64,000 nt of DNA from positions 930,001 to 994,000 of the forward strand of contig NZ_WUTY02000001.1 of NCBI RefSeq assembly GCF_009828925.2, read 5' to 3'. The notes under the pieces are model-generated. The model did not search any database. It saw only the letters and a program-made list of their open reading frames with translations, and was not told the origin of the DNA. This document shows positions 52,671 to 62,543 of this stretch, one piece after another (the first letter of the stretch is position 1; every line of letters starts with the position of its first letter). The position numbers were made by a program, and so were the translations under genes. Source of the stretch: Methylicorpusculum oleiharenae. Its GTDB lineage: Bacteria; Pseudomonadota; Gammaproteobacteria; Methylococcales; Methylomonadaceae.

Positions 52671-53411
52671 ATGACACAACTTGCAATCATTGGCGGCACG
52701 GGCCTTACCCAGCTGAGTGAACTCACTATCGTTCATAGGGAACACCTTACCACGCCTTATGGAGACCCTTCCGCAGAATTTGTAACCGGTGAACTGCACG
52801 GAAAAAAAATTATCTTCCTCGCTCGACATGGCAATCCGCATACCATTCCACCCCACCGGATAAATTACCGGGCCAATTTATGGGCATTACACAAACTGGG
52901 GGTCAGGCAAGTTCTGGCCGTTGCCGCAGTAGGCGGCATTACACCGCTTATGGAACCTGCACATATCGCGATTCCCGATCAGATCATTGACTACACCTAC
53001 GACCGCAAGCACACTTTTTTCGAAGACGATCTAACCGAAGTCACTCATATCGATTTTACCCACCCTTACTGCCGGGAACTTCGAACCCGACTGCATAAAG
53101 CAGCAAATCACGCCAATATTGCCATTACCGAAACAGGTACTTACGGTTGCACGCAAGGACCCCGACTGGAAACACCTGCCGAAATCCGGCGCATGGAGCA
53201 AGACGGCTGTGATTTAGTCGGCATGACGGGTATGCCTGAAGCCGCTTTGGCAAAAGAATTGGGAATGAGCTATGCCGCAATTTCCGTTGTTGCCAATTGG
53301 GCGGCGGGAAAATCGGAAGGGGAAATCACCATGGCTGAAATTGAGCAGCATCTGCACCACGGCATGGCGAAAACCGCGAAATTATTGAAGGCCTTTGTCG
53401 AATTGTCTTAG
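52671..53411 (+). CDS. mtiP: S-methyl-5'-thioinosine phosphorylase
   Basis: This 246-residue enzyme of the MTAP/PNP family has LAIIGGTGLTQL at the N-terminus, ARHGNPHTIPPHRINYRANLW, TYGCTQGPRLETPAEIRRME and VGMTGMPEAALAKELG. The last stretch determines base specificity. The Pseudomonas protein of this type, also beside nagZ and hpt-type genes, prefers methylthioinosine, so that name is used; methylthioadenosine phosphorylase is the alternative. It salvages the methylthio-nucleoside left by polyamine synthesis. A terminator follows. Confidence 0.88.
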   Translation: MTQLAIIGGTGLTQLSELTIVHREHLTTPYGDPSAEFVTGELHGKKIIFLARHGNPHTIPPHRINYRANLWALHKLGVRQVLAVAAVGGITPLMEPAHIAIPDQIIDYTYDRKHTFFEDDLTEVTHIDFTHPYCRELRTRLHKAANHANIAITETGTYGCTQGPRLETPAEIRRMEQDGCDLVGMTGMPEAALAKELGMSYAAISVVANWAAGKSEGEITMAEIEQHLHHGMAKTAKLLKAFVELS

Positions 53412-53419
53412 TTTAAGTC

Positions 53420-53447
53420 AGTAGCGCTGAATTTAATCAGCGCTACT
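53420..53447. terminator. bidirectional terminator between mtiP and mdh
   Basis: AGTAGCGCTGA (53420-53430) and TCAGCGCTACT (53437-53447) form a perfect 11-bp stem with a 6-nt loop in the 47-bp gap between two convergent genes. Confidence 0.75.
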
Positions 53448-53458
53448 TATCAAACTAA

Positions 53459-54448
53459 CTACCCTTCGCTGCCAAACAAATGTCGGACCGCATTCCGCTC
53501 TTCTCTTAATTCAGCTTCATTGCTTCTCAAGCGTTGCAAACTAAAGTCGTTTATCGGCAAGCCTTTGACAATGCTGACCTTACCGTCCTCAATAGTGACA
53601 GGATATGAAAAAACCAGACCTTTCTCGATGCCGTAACTGCCATCGGAAGCAATGGCCATGCTGATCCAGTCATTTTCATCAGTACCGTAAATCCAGTTAC
53701 GCATCAGATCCAAGGCAGCACTGGCGGCCGACGCGGCACTGGACTTACCTCTCGCCTGAATCACCGCCGCACCTCGTTGCTGAACAACAGGAATAAACTC
53801 ATCCACAAACCAGGCTTCATCAACCAAAGACAGTGCCTCCTGTCCTTTTACCCGGGCATGGTGAATGTCAGGATACTGGCCTGCAGAATGATTACCCCAA
53901 ACGATGACATTTTTAACATCCGAACACAAAACCCCGCATTTTTCAGCCAGCTGATTTTTAGCGCGGTTATGGTCCAACATTGTCATGGCTGAAAAATTAT
54001 CCGGACTCAAATCCGGTGCATTATTCAATGCAATCAAGGCATTGGTATTGGCTGGATTTCCGGTTACCAAGACTTTTACATCCCGGCTTGCCACTTTGTT
54101 TAACGCTTTTCCTTGTGTTGAAAATATTTCCGCATTGGCTGTCAATAGATCACTACGCTCCATTCCCGGACCACGGGGCGTCGCGCCAACCAGAAAAACA
54201 TAATCGGCCTGCTTAAAAGCAACTTCCGGGTTATCCGATACCACCACTTTGTGGAGGAGTGGAAATGCGCAATCATTTAACTCCATGACCACGCCCTTCA
54301 AAAAAGGAATCGCTGCCGGAATTTCCAGAAGATGCAGAGAGATTGGCTGATCCTGTCCTAATAAATCTCCTGCCGCCAACCGGAATAACAGAGAATAACT
54401 GATCTGTCCCGCCGCTCCGGAAACAGCAATATTGACTGGCGCTTTCAT
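53459..54448 (-). CDS. mdh: malate dehydrogenase
   Basis: Mdh (329 aa) interconverts malate and oxaloacetate with NAD(H). The Rossmann start is [20 protein letters not shown] and the substrate Arg loop is [28 protein letters not shown] and the catalytic His in [14 protein letters not shown] complete the pattern of the longer two-domain (cytosolic-like) type. The ATG at 54448 is chosen because GGGGAACC precedes it and the 20 residues upstream do not look coding. It serves the TCA cycle and the serine pathway; it is divergent from the mtdA cluster. Confidence 0.95.
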   Translation of the reverse strand: MKAPVNIAVSGAAGQISYSLLFRLAAGDLLGQDQPISLHLLEIPAAIPFLKGVVMELNDCAFPLLHKVVVSDNPEVAFKQADYVFLVGATPRGPGMERSDLLTANAEIFSTQGKALNKVASRDVKVLVTGNPANTNALIALNNAPDLSPDNFSAMTMLDHNRAKNQLAEKCGVLCSDVKNVIVWGNHSAGQYPDIHHARVKGQEALSLVDEAWFVDEFIPVVQQRGAAVIQARGKSSAASAASAALDLMRNWIYGTDENDWISMAIASDGSYGIEKGLVFSYPVTIEDGKVSIVKGLPINDFSLQRLRSNEAELREERNAVRHLFGSEG

Positions 54449-54565
54449 AGGTTCCCCTTGGTTAAATTTTCGGTTTGGCCATAGGCTTTGTTTTTCATGC
54501 GGGTCCACTCAGCGATTTTGCCGTAGGGGCATTATCTATGCATGAATAATCAAAAGGCTTAGCGA

Positions 54566-54691
54566 TCAATGATAGCCACATCGGGTAACTCCTGCAAGCT
54601 TGTCAACAAGCGCCAAGACTATTAACGCTTGCTCTTCATCAGTGTCGAGGAGTCTTAATAACTTAATCAGGTTATATCTTTCGCTCTTCAA
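54566..54691 (-). CDS. possible small protein (41 aa)
   Basis: A short frame with an amphipathic sequence (KLLRLLDTDEEQALIVLALVDK) opens at a TTG near 54691 and ends at TGA at 54566. There is no clear ribosome-binding site. It may be a small gene or a remnant. It lies in the 730-bp gap between mdh and mtdA. Confidence 0.25.
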   Translation of the reverse strand: MKSERYNLIKLLRLLDTDEEQALIVLALVDKLAGVTRCGYH

Positions 54692-54721
54692 ATTTTCGAA
54701 CTATATGGTTATCTATTAATT

Positions 54722-54867
54722 CGGCGTAATTATTCAGCAAAATGGGTACATGTTATTAACAACCCTATCATGAATGCCATGGAGCTGAATGTTGGGCTGG
54801 CTATCGCGCCCACCTTAACCAACACGATGCATCACCTTTGTGTTGTTGCTCCGCAAAATAGCTACCC
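54722..54867 (-). repeat. dispersed repeat, family B copy 2
   Basis: Read on the minus strand, GCTATTTTGCGGAGCAACAA, then AAAGGTGATGCATCGTGTTG, GCGATAGCC and CCCAACATTCAGC follow the order of the copy at 19863. The right part ends CTGAATAATTACG, also shared. No gene here. Confidence 0.7.
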
Positions 54868-55006
54868 GTCATCCATTTTAAAGATACGGGCAGGCAATCT
54901 AAATATCCTTTTTCCCGCCATTCTTATGTTTAAATTCAGGCTTTCGAATATATACAGCTAGCCATTTCGCTGAAGCAGACTCAGCTTTTTTAAGCCTTGC
55001 ACCAAT

Positions 55007-55036
55007 GAGACACGGCGTAGGTTAATACGGTATAAT
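55007..55036 (+). promoter_or_regulatory. candidate sigma70 promoter for mtdA
   Basis: GAGACA (55007-55012) and TATAAT (55031-55036) with an 18-bp spacer lie about 150 bp upstream of mtdA. The -10 box is consensus, the -35 box matches 4 of 6. No experimental support. Confidence 0.4.
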
Positions 55037-55182
55037 TTGCGCCTGAATGAAGCCCCAAAAGAGCCCCGCAAGGATTTTTCAAAAATTAGCTTATTAGGCC
55101 GGGCCTACTGATTCTGAAACATCAAGTCTGGCTGTATTTTACTTTTAGATTTTTACACTAACCCCGCTCCGCGAATAATCGA

Positions 55183-56040
55183 ATGAAAAAACTGTTGTTC
55201 CAATTTGATACCGATATCCACCCTTCCGTTTTTGACACGGTCGTTGCCTATGATGGCGGCGCGGATCATGTTATCGGTTATGGCGGAGTAAGACCTGATA
55301 ATGTCAAAGCCTTGGTAGAAGGAACAATATTTACCCGCGCGCCCAAAGACAAAAAAAATACAGCGATTTTTATTGGCGGTAGCGATATGGTGGCCGGTCA
55401 ACGTTTATTCACGGCCGTACAAAATCATTTTTTTCAAAATTTCCGTGTGTCTATCATGCTGGACAGTAACGGCAGTAACACTACCGCAGCCGCCGGCGTT
55501 GCCAAATTGGCTGGTAGCGGTGCTTTGCAGGGAAAAAATGCGATTGTTTTGGCTGGCACGGGCCCTGTGGGTCAGCGTGTCGCTGTCATGCTGGTTCAAG
55601 AAGGCTGTCACGTCAGCATCACCTCACGTCAATTCGCCAGAGCTCAACACGCCTGTGAAGACATGAAAAACCGATTTGGCGTTGACCTGACGCCTTTGGA
55701 AGCAGTGGATAACGAAGCCAGAGGCAAAGCCATTCAAAACGCGCACATTGTTTTCGCAACAGGTGCAGCCGGAGTCAATTTGCTCGATCTGCAGCATTGG
55801 CAAGACAATATGACCTTGGAACTGATCGCTGATGCCAATGCAACGCCGCCGCTAGGCATTGGCGGGTCTGACATGATGGATAAAGGTACAGAGCGTTTCG
55901 GCAAAATCATCTGGGGCGCGATAGGTTTCGGCACGCTGAAACTGGGGCTACACCGGGCTTGCATTGCAAAACTGTTTGAAAGTAACGATCAAGTGCTTGA
56001 TGCCGAGACCATTTTAAGTCTCGCCAAAGAAATGGCCTGA
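55183..56040 (+). CDS. mtdA: NADP-dependent methylene-H4MPT/methylene-H4F dehydrogenase
   Basis: MtdA (285 aa) oxidises methylene-tetrahydromethanopterin and methylene-tetrahydrofolate with NADP, linking formaldehyde oxidation and assimilation in methylotrophs. The sequence runs closely along the known Methylobacterium protein: KKLLFQFDTDIHPSVFD, YDGGADHVIGYGGV, MLDSNGSNTTAAAGVA, VLAGTGPVGQRVA and LGIGGSDMMDKG, ending LHRACIAKLFES. MtdB, the NAD(P) paralogue, is less similar in the N-terminal block. The glycerate kinase gene starts 34 nt after the stop. This is the best single indicator of methylotrophy in the window. Confidence 0.95.
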   Translation: MKKLLFQFDTDIHPSVFDTVVAYDGGADHVIGYGGVRPDNVKALVEGTIFTRAPKDKKNTAIFIGGSDMVAGQRLFTAVQNHFFQNFRVSIMLDSNGSNTTAAAGVAKLAGSGALQGKNAIVLAGTGPVGQRVAVMLVQEGCHVSITSRQFARAQHACEDMKNRFGVDLTPLEAVDNEARGKAIQNAHIVFATGAAGVNLLDLQHWQDNMTLELIADANATPPLGIGGSDMMDKGTERFGKIIWGAIGFGTLKLGLHRACIAKLFESNDQVLDAETILSLAKEMA

Positions 56041-56074
56041 TCCTCGCTTTGACCCTTTATATCAGAAGCTCTTA

Positions 56075-57466
56075 ATGCTGAATCCTATTGATGGCTCCCT
56101 ATCCGGCCTGAGAAATAGCGCCGCCAGAATATTCCAGGCCGGTGTTGAAGCAGCCGACCCTTATTATGCCGTAAAGCGCTGTTTATCAATTGCCGGCCAA
56201 GATGTGGTGATTGGCCTGGATTTAACAGATCCGTCATTAACGCGAACAAAACCGTGGTCAGCTGTCCATGTCTTTGCTTTCGGAAAAGGGGCCTGCGCCA
56301 TGGCTCAGGCAGTGCAGAACAGCATTCCTTTCAGTCTGTGGGCTGGCCCCGGCATTGCAGTGACCAACGATGAGAATGTTCGGCCTATCGACCACTTTAC
56401 CGTTCTTGCCGCCTCGCATCCGCTGCCCGGCCAGTCAGGTCTTGAGGCCGCAAACTTGATTGCTGATCGTATCCGGCAAGCCAAACAAGGCGAGTTAGTC
56501 CTTATTTTGGTTAGCGGCGGCGGTTCGGCTTTGCTTCCCTTGCCCGTTGCCCCGATCACCCTGGATGATAAAATCGCCACCACACAGTTGTTGCTGGCCT
56601 GCGGCGCAACTATCAATGAGGTCAATTGTGTGCGTAAGCATCTTTCGCAGATTAAAGGCGGAGGCATTGCCCGGCTTGCTGCACCCGCTGATCTGCATGC
56701 GATGATTCTTTCCGATGTCCTGGGGGATGATTTAAGCGCAATTTCCAGCGGACCTACCGTCCCGGATGACAGTACTTTTTCCGATGCGGTCAGTATTTTA
56801 AAAACCAAAGGCATTTGGGAACGAGTACCCAAACCTGTACAAGCGCATTTAATCCTTGGCCTGCAAGGTGCCATACCGGAGACACCCAAAACCGGTGACC
56901 CGATTTTTGTTAATACGTCGCATACCTTGGTAGGCAGTAACAGTATCAGTGTTGCTGCCATCCATCAGGCGGCTCGTGAACAAGGCTATGAAACGATTTT
57001 GTACAGCGACCATCTAACGGGTGAGGCAAAGGATCAAGCCGAAGCGCTAGTCCTGTTTGCCAAACAACAGATGAGCATCAATCATGCTCGCCCCGTCGCT
57101 ATACTGGCTGGCGGAGAGACAACGGTGACACTGAAAGGCACAGGCAAGGGCGGCCGTAATCAGGAAATGGCTCTGGCTTTTGCTTTAGCCGCGAAACATC
57201 ATGACTTGCAAGGCTGCTGGGTTTTTCTGAGCGGCGGCACAGATGGCCGGGATGGCCCCACCGATGCCGCCGGCGGCCTGGTTGACAACACTACATTGGA
57301 TCGTCTGCACAAAGCCGGTATTGATCCACTGGCACGGCTAAGCGACAATGACGCTTACCATGCCTTGCAAGGCTCGCAGGATTTACTTATTACGGGCGCT
57401 ACCGGTACTAATGTCGCCGATTTACAAATTTTGCTGATCGCACCCCATAAAAAGATAAAACTATAA
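56075..57466 (+). CDS. glycerate 2-kinase, MOFRL family
   Basis: This 463-residue kinase belongs to the MOFRL/GckA family, which makes 2-phosphoglycerate from D-glycerate in the serine cycle. An N-terminal DUF4147 domain ([45 protein letters not shown]) is followed by the MOFRL domain near residues 335-455 ([36 protein letters not shown]). The position between mtdA and glyA supports a role in C1 assimilation. No hydroxypyruvate reductase or serine-glyoxylate aminotransferase gene is present in this window. Confidence 0.93.
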   Translation: MLNPIDGSLSGLRNSAARIFQAGVEAADPYYAVKRCLSIAGQDVVIGLDLTDPSLTRTKPWSAVHVFAFGKGACAMAQAVQNSIPFSLWAGPGIAVTNDENVRPIDHFTVLAASHPLPGQSGLEAANLIADRIRQAKQGELVLILVSGGGSALLPLPVAPITLDDKIATTQLLLACGATINEVNCVRKHLSQIKGGGIARLAAPADLHAMILSDVLGDDLSAISSGPTVPDDSTFSDAVSILKTKGIWERVPKPVQAHLILGLQGAIPETPKTGDPIFVNTSHTLVGSNSISVAAIHQAAREQGYETILYSDHLTGEAKDQAEALVLFAKQQMSINHARPVAILAGGETTVTLKGTGKGGRNQEMALAFALAAKHHDLQGCWVFLSGGTDGRDGPTDAAGGLVDNTTLDRLHKAGIDPLARLSDNDAYHALQGSQDLLITGATGTNVADLQILLIAPHKKIKL

Positions 57467-57486
57467 CGCTTCATTTGGAGATAGCT

Positions 57487-58743
57487 ATGTTCAACAAATC
57501 ACAAACAATTGCCGGTTTCGACGATGAACTTTTCCACGCGTTGGAAGAGGAGCGTCAGCGCCAGGAAGATCACATCGAACTGATTGCTTCGGAAAATTAT
57601 TGCAGCCCACGGGTAATGGAAGCGCAAGGCACTGTCTTGACCAACAAATATGCAGAAGGCTATCCCGGCAAACGCTATTACGGCGGTTGTGAATTTGTTG
57701 ATAAAGCCGAACAACTGGCTATCGATCGCGCCAAGGAATTATTCGGCGCAGATTACGCCAATGTTCAACCGCATTCCGGCTCTCAAGCCAACATGGCCGT
57801 GTTCATGGCTTTGATCCAGCCCGGCGATACGATTTTGGGTTTAAGCCTGGCTGATGGCGGACACCTGACTCACGGCGCCAAACCCAATTTTTCCGGCAAA
57901 ATCTACAATGCGATTCAGTATGGATTGCATCCTGAAACCGGCTTGATCGATTATGATCAGGTCGAACGCCTTGCAATCGAACACAAGCCTAAAGTATTAA
58001 TCGCCGGATTTTCTGCCTACTCCCGCATCTGGGACTGGCAACGTTTTCGCGAAATTGCCGATAAGGTCGGCGCTTATTTGTTTGTCGATATGGCCCACGT
58101 TGCCGGACTGGTTGCGGCCGGTTTATATCCAAATCCCGTGCCCATTGCCGATGTTGTGACCAGTACAACCCATAAATCCTTGCGCGGGCCCAGAGGCGGG
58201 CTGATTTTATGCAAGAGCAACCCGGAACTTCAGAAAAAGTTTGATTCAAACATTTTCCCCGGCATTCAAGGCGGCCCTTTAATGCATGTGATTGCGGCCA
58301 AAGCGGTTGCTTTTAAAGAAGCAATGCAACCGGAATTTCGCGCCTATCAGGAACAAGTCATCAAAAATGCCAGGGCCATGGCCGAAGTCTTTGTCAATCG
58401 CGGCTTTGATGTCGTTTCCGGCGGAACGGACAACCACCTGATGCTGGTTTCTTTAATTCCCAAAGGCATTACCGGTAAAGCGGCCGATGCCGCTCTGGGC
58501 AGGGCACATATCACTGTCAATAAAAATGCAGTGCCTAATGACCCTGAATCACCTTTTGTCACCAGCGGCATTCGCGTCGGAACACCCGCGCCCACTACTC
58601 GCGGTTTCAAGGAAGAGCAAATGCGGGAAATTGCCGGGTTGATGTGCGATGTAATGGAAAATATGGAAGATGAAACCTTAATTTCAGCCGTGCGCGATAA
58701 GGTCAGTATTTTGTGCTCCCGCTTCCCGGTTTATGCTGATTAA
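57487..58743 (+). CDS. glyA: serine hydroxymethyltransferase
   Basis: GlyA (418 aa) interconverts glycine plus methylene-H4F and serine, the entry step of the serine pathway. The PLP-lysine motif is [15 protein letters not shown] near residue 229. [30 protein letters not shown] and [12 protein letters not shown] complete the pattern. The start at 57487 follows TTTGGAGATAGCT; a frame four residues longer lacks the spacing. It follows the kinase gene within 20 nt. Confidence 0.96.
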   Translation: MFNKSQTIAGFDDELFHALEEERQRQEDHIELIASENYCSPRVMEAQGTVLTNKYAEGYPGKRYYGGCEFVDKAEQLAIDRAKELFGADYANVQPHSGSQANMAVFMALIQPGDTILGLSLADGGHLTHGAKPNFSGKIYNAIQYGLHPETGLIDYDQVERLAIEHKPKVLIAGFSAYSRIWDWQRFREIADKVGAYLFVDMAHVAGLVAAGLYPNPVPIADVVTSTTHKSLRGPRGGLILCKSNPELQKKFDSNIFPGIQGGPLMHVIAAKAVAFKEAMQPEFRAYQEQVIKNARAMAEVFVNRGFDVVSGGTDNHLMLVSLIPKGITGKAADAALGRAHITVNKNAVPNDPESPFVTSGIRVGTPAPTTRGFKEEQMREIAGLMCDVMENMEDETLISAVRDKVSILCSRFPVYAD

Positions 58744-59197
58744 TCAGGCACTGCTGTAAACCGGCAGCCTTGCCATCGCTGCAAGCTTTAACAAGTAAAA
58801 CTGTCCCGTAAATGCCTTACAGCAAGCGGGGCAGAATCAATCCTTGAGAAATACTCATAGAAATCAATGTCAGTAAGCATTTTTTGCAACCGGTTTTTCG
58901 TTGTGCTTAAACACGAGGCGCTGATTCAAACTGTCCGGTTTACCGAAGATGAAAATTGAGTGCCGTGCTTGAAGAGATAAAAAATCCGGTTCTTTTCAAG
59001 CCTGTTTTATGAAAAAGCCTTGCGATTGCCCCTAAACCATTGAAAAAGTTTACAAGCCACATGAGTCATTGAAGACATTAAATAACGGTATGACTTTTTC
59101 CAAACTTACTTATGTAATTGTGATGGCAAATGAATGTTGCCGCCTTTGAGCAGGCCTAACCACTCATTTATCACTCTTTTTCGATCAGGAACCCTTT
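58744..59197. other. 454-bp non-coding gap between glyA and ftfL
   Basis: No open frame with a ribosome-binding site, tRNA or known riboswitch is visible. It is AT-rich near 59030-59110 and probably contains the promoter of the next gene. AGGAAC lies 8 nt before the ftfL start. Confidence 0.6.
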
Positions 59198-60871
59198 ATG
59201 TCAGATATAGAAATCGCCCAACAAGCGAAGATGCAACCGATCATTGGCCTCGCCGCTGAAAAGTTCGGCATTCCAGCCGAACATTTGGACCCTTATGGCC
59301 ATTACAAAGCCAAATTATCGCTGGAATATGTCAACAGTTTGGCCGATCAACAAGACGGCAAACTGATTCTCGTCACCGCTATCAGCCCGACACCGGCCGG
59401 TGAGGGCAAAACGACGACAACGGTAGGCTTGGGCGACGCCATAAACCGCTTAGGCAAAAAAGCCATCATGTGTTTACGTGAACCGTCGCTAGGCCCCTGT
59501 TTCGGTGTCAAAGGCGGAGCCGCTGGTGGAGGCTACTCTCAAGTCGTGCCCATGGAAGATATTAATCTGCATTTTACCGGCGATTTTCATGCCATCGGTG
59601 TCGCGCATAACTTACTCTCTGCATTGATTGACAATCATATCAATCACGGCAATGCCCTGAATATTGATTCCCGTCGCATCCAATGGAAACGCGTAGTCGA
59701 CATGAATGACCGGGCATTACGTAAAATCACGGTGGGCATGGGCGGGCCGGCTAATGGCTATTTACGTGAGGATGGCTATGACATTGTCGTGGCTTCCGAA
59801 ATCATGGCCATCTTGTGCCTGGCCACCAGCCATAAGGACCTGAAAGAACGCTTGGGCCGTATCGTCATCGCCTATAAAACCGATAAAGTGACACCGGTTT
59901 ACGCCAGCGACCTGAACGCCCAAGGCGCAATGGCAGCATTATTGAAAGATGCGATCAAACCGAATCTGGTTCAAACGCTGGAAAATAATATCGCCATCAT
60001 TCACGGCGGCCCTTTTGCCAATATTGCCCATGGTTGTAATACTGTGACGGCAACAAAAACGGCGTTAAAACTGGCCGATTACGTCATTACCGAGGCCGGT
60101 TTCGGCGCTGACCTGGGCGCTGAAAAATTTATTGATATCAAATGCCGTATGTCCGGTTTAAAACCCTCGGCAGTCGTCCTGGTTGCAACCGTGCGTGCGC
60201 TTAAATTTCACGGCGGCGTTGCTAAAGACGAACTCAATACCGAAAACCTGGAGGCTTTACAAAAAGGCTTTGCGAACATTGAGCGCCATATTTTTAATAT
60301 AACCCGGCATTACGGATTACCTTGCATCGTTTGTATCAATCATTTCACGTTCGATACCGATGCCGAAATTGCGCTACTCAAAGCAAAATGCGAAGCCCTG
60401 GGCTCAAAATGCGTGGTATCGCGGCATTGGGCCCAAGGTGGGGCGGGTGCAGAGGAACTGGCGAAAGAGGTACTCGAAATTGCCGACAGCCGTGAACCCG
60501 GTTTCAGCTATGTCTACGAAGCTGAAACCCCTCTTTGGGAAAAAATTGAAACCATCGCCACAAAGCTTTATGGTGCAGCAGGCATTACAGCCAGTCCCAA
60601 GATAAAAGCAGAAATCAAAGCCTTGCAAACCAGCTACGGTCACTTTCCGGTTTGCATCGCTAAAACGCAGATGTCATTTTCAACCAATCCCAACACCAAA
60701 GGTGCGCCCTCCGGGCATACCGTTGAAATCAGCGAAGTGCGTCTGGCAAACGGTGCTGGATTTGTTGTTGCCATCGCGGGCGATATGATGACGATGCCCG
60801 GTTTACCAAAAACTCCCGCCGCCGAGCGTATCGATATTACCGATGAAGGTGTAATAACCGGTTTGTTTTGA
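59198..60871 (+). CDS. fhs: formate-tetrahydrofolate ligase
   Basis: FtfL/Fhs (557 aa) makes 10-formyl-H4F from formate, H4F and ATP, feeding formate carbon into the H4F pool. The ATP-binding motif [15 protein letters not shown] lies near residue 66. [21 protein letters not shown] and [15 protein letters not shown] are typical of the family. It completes the route from formate through the H4F enzymes to GlyA. MtdA supplies the methylene-to-methenyl step; no fch (cyclohydrolase) gene is in the window. Confidence 0.96.
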   Translation: MSDIEIAQQAKMQPIIGLAAEKFGIPAEHLDPYGHYKAKLSLEYVNSLADQQDGKLILVTAISPTPAGEGKTTTTVGLGDAINRLGKKAIMCLREPSLGPCFGVKGGAAGGGYSQVVPMEDINLHFTGDFHAIGVAHNLLSALIDNHINHGNALNIDSRRIQWKRVVDMNDRALRKITVGMGGPANGYLREDGYDIVVASEIMAILCLATSHKDLKERLGRIVIAYKTDKVTPVYASDLNAQGAMAALLKDAIKPNLVQTLENNIAIIHGGPFANIAHGCNTVTATKTALKLADYVITEAGFGADLGAEKFIDIKCRMSGLKPSAVVLVATVRALKFHGGVAKDELNTENLEALQKGFANIERHIFNITRHYGLPCIVCINHFTFDTDAEIALLKAKCEALGSKCVVSRHWAQGGAGAEELAKEVLEIADSREPGFSYVYEAETPLWEKIETIATKLYGAAGITASPKIKAEIKALQTSYGHFPVCIAKTQMSFSTNPNTKGAPSGHTVEISEVRLANGAGFVVAIAGDMMTMPGLPKTPAAERIDITDEGVITGLF

Positions 60872-60899
60872 TTGTCAGTCCAGACCCTGTTTGTTTCGA

Positions 60900-60980
60900 T
60901 TGTTGGGTTAGACTCTCCGAGCTAATCCAACCTACCCGGTGCATCACCTTGGTTTAATTGCTCCTCTGAATAGTTACCTT
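60900..60980 (-). repeat. dispersed repeat, family B copy 3
   Basis: On the minus strand, GGTAACTATTCAGAGGAGCA, AAGGTGATGCACCGGGTAGG and CTAACCCAACAATCG match the left part of the copy at 19863. The right part is missing, so this copy is shorter. Confidence 0.65.
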
Positions 60981-61000
60981 TTCTTAACTGACTTGTAACA

Positions 61001-62059
61001 TCATTCCAAGTCTTTATGTTCCGGCTCGTCCAAAGGGTTAGTCGCGTTATTGTATCGACTCTTTTTCGGTTTTCCAGACTTGAGTGTCAGGTAACCGCCA
61101 CCGGCTATTATTAAAGCCAGTGATGCGAACACCGTTAACCCGACATAGAATGCGTCTCCTAGCTCTAACTTTTCAGGGGCATCCTGATGGACTTCCGGTT
61201 CTACAACAACCACTTTGACCGTTGTATTACTTACTGTCTTTTCATCTTCTTCGGGAGGATCCCATTTATCAATATAATTTTGCTTTTCTTCTTCACTCAA
61301 AGAAGCCAGGCCTTTTTCAAGGATTGAAACCAACTCCGGCCAATCTTTGCGGATTGCGATACTCTGTCTCATGTTTTCATGATCGTAAACAGAAGCAATT
61401 TTTAAATTATTAAAACGCGCATCACTCAACAAAAAGTAACGTGCGCCTGAAAACAGCACTGCCGCATCGGCTTTACCCGCTTGAACGGCTTTTAATCCAT
61501 TTTTAAGTGATGAAACCAAAACAGGCTTGATTTTGGGATAATCTTCCCGAACCTGATAGCTGTATTGATAATTGGCAATTAATGCTATTTTTTTGCCTTT
61601 GATTGATTCACGATCACTAAACCGGTCATCATCTTCTCTTGAAACAACGACCAGTGACTGTGTTAAATAAGGTTCGGTAAAATTAAACCAAAGCAAGCGC
61701 TCCGGCCGTTTAACCATAGTAGCAATGACATCCACGTTACCCATTACGGCTGCTTTAAACAGCGTTTTCCAATGAGTACTCGGATAAGTTACAAACTTAA
61801 TACCCAACCGCTGACTAAGCAACTTCATAATCTCTACGGCAGAGCCTCTTAGAGCCCCTTTTCGGCCGACAAAACTATAAGGATGCAGGTCACCATCGTA
61901 GGCTATCCGTATCGTTTTATGCTGTTTCAACCAGTTTTTCTCTGCTTGGGTCAATTGAATGCCGGCCACGGATTCATTTGTTACATCAGCGAATGAAAGA
62001 TGCGCCGAAGTTATTATCAAAAGCAAAAAAACCAGTCTGACTGACTGCAATAATTTCAT
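61001..62059 (-). CDS. membrane-anchored solute-binding protein (family 3 type)
   Basis: This 352-residue protein has a signal peptide (LVFLLLIITSAHLSFA) and one family 3 extracellular solute-binding domain (about residues 45-265): WLKQHKTIRIAYDGDLHPYS, GSAVEIMKLLSQRLGIKFV, VIATMVKRPERLLWFNFTEPY and AVQAGKADAAVLF. An acidic linker follows, then a membrane segment near 310-330 (AFYVGLTVFASLALIIAGGG) and a short basic tail. The domain resembles the periplasmic sensor modules of EvgS/BvgS kinases, but no kinase part exists. No ABC transporter genes are adjacent. Ligand and signalling partner are unknown. Confidence 0.82.
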   Translation of the reverse strand: MKLLQSVRLVFLLLIITSAHLSFADVTNESVAGIQLTQAEKNWLKQHKTIRIAYDGDLHPYSFVGRKGALRGSAVEIMKLLSQRLGIKFVTYPSTHWKTLFKAAVMGNVDVIATMVKRPERLLWFNFTEPYLTQSLVVVSREDDDRFSDRESIKGKKIALIANYQYSYQVREDYPKIKPVLVSSLKNGLKAVQAGKADAAVLFSGARYFLLSDARFNNLKIASVYDHENMRQSIAIRKDWPELVSILEKGLASLSEEEKQNYIDKWDPPEEDEKTVSNTTVKVVVVEPEVHQDAPEKLELGDAFYVGLTVFASLALIIAGGGYLTLKSGKPKKSRYNNATNPLDEPEHKDLE

Positions 62060-62210
62060 ATGTCTGAATATAAGTCCTTAAAACTGTATAAAAGCATAGG
62101 ATAATCCTGAATATAAACTATCACTCCTGCACTCAAAATCGTTAAACCGGTTTAAAAATGACTGTAGCTAAGTTGCCAGCAAGAACTACTTACAAGTCTC
62201 AAATACAAAC

Positions 62211-62341
62211 TTATCTGCTCACCCCTCCTGTTATATTCGGTAGAGGTGCTTAATTTCAAAGGACACATTAATACGTCCCTGTTGAAGATGCCTTTTCAAT
62301 CAATCACCTACACACTCAATTTCAAGCGGGCGAGTAGTTAC
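62211..62341 (-). repeat. MITE-like palindromic element, copy 4 (family A)
   Basis: On the minus strand it begins GTAACTACTCGCCCGC and ends GGGGTGAGCAGATAA. The core orientation is that of copy 1, but the CTGCAACA/TGTTGCAG hairpin has been lost by a deletion of about 24 bp. AAATACAAAC occurs immediately left (62201-62210) and again at 62347-62356, five bases beyond the right tip, so it looks like a slightly extended target duplication. The rest of the 480-bp gap to 62544 shows no gene. Confidence 0.8.
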
Positions 62342-62543
62342 ATAAAAAATACAAACAAGGAGCGGGGCGTCATTTTTAAACGATGTCACTATTCCACTCC
62401 TTCGCTGTGAAATCACCCTCAGAAATCACCGACTGTGTTGAGTATGATTCAGTTCAGCTTAATCCCTGTGCTATTTAATGATCGCTCCAAGAATAATCCC
62501 GCTTTTCAATTTTACTGAAACCTTCTATTCAAATTAAACGAGC

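Noticed and set aside
56305-56961. Open frame of 218 codons on the minus strand inside the glycerate kinase gene
   Set aside because: It is the shadow of a well-supported MOFRL kinase and shows no domain.
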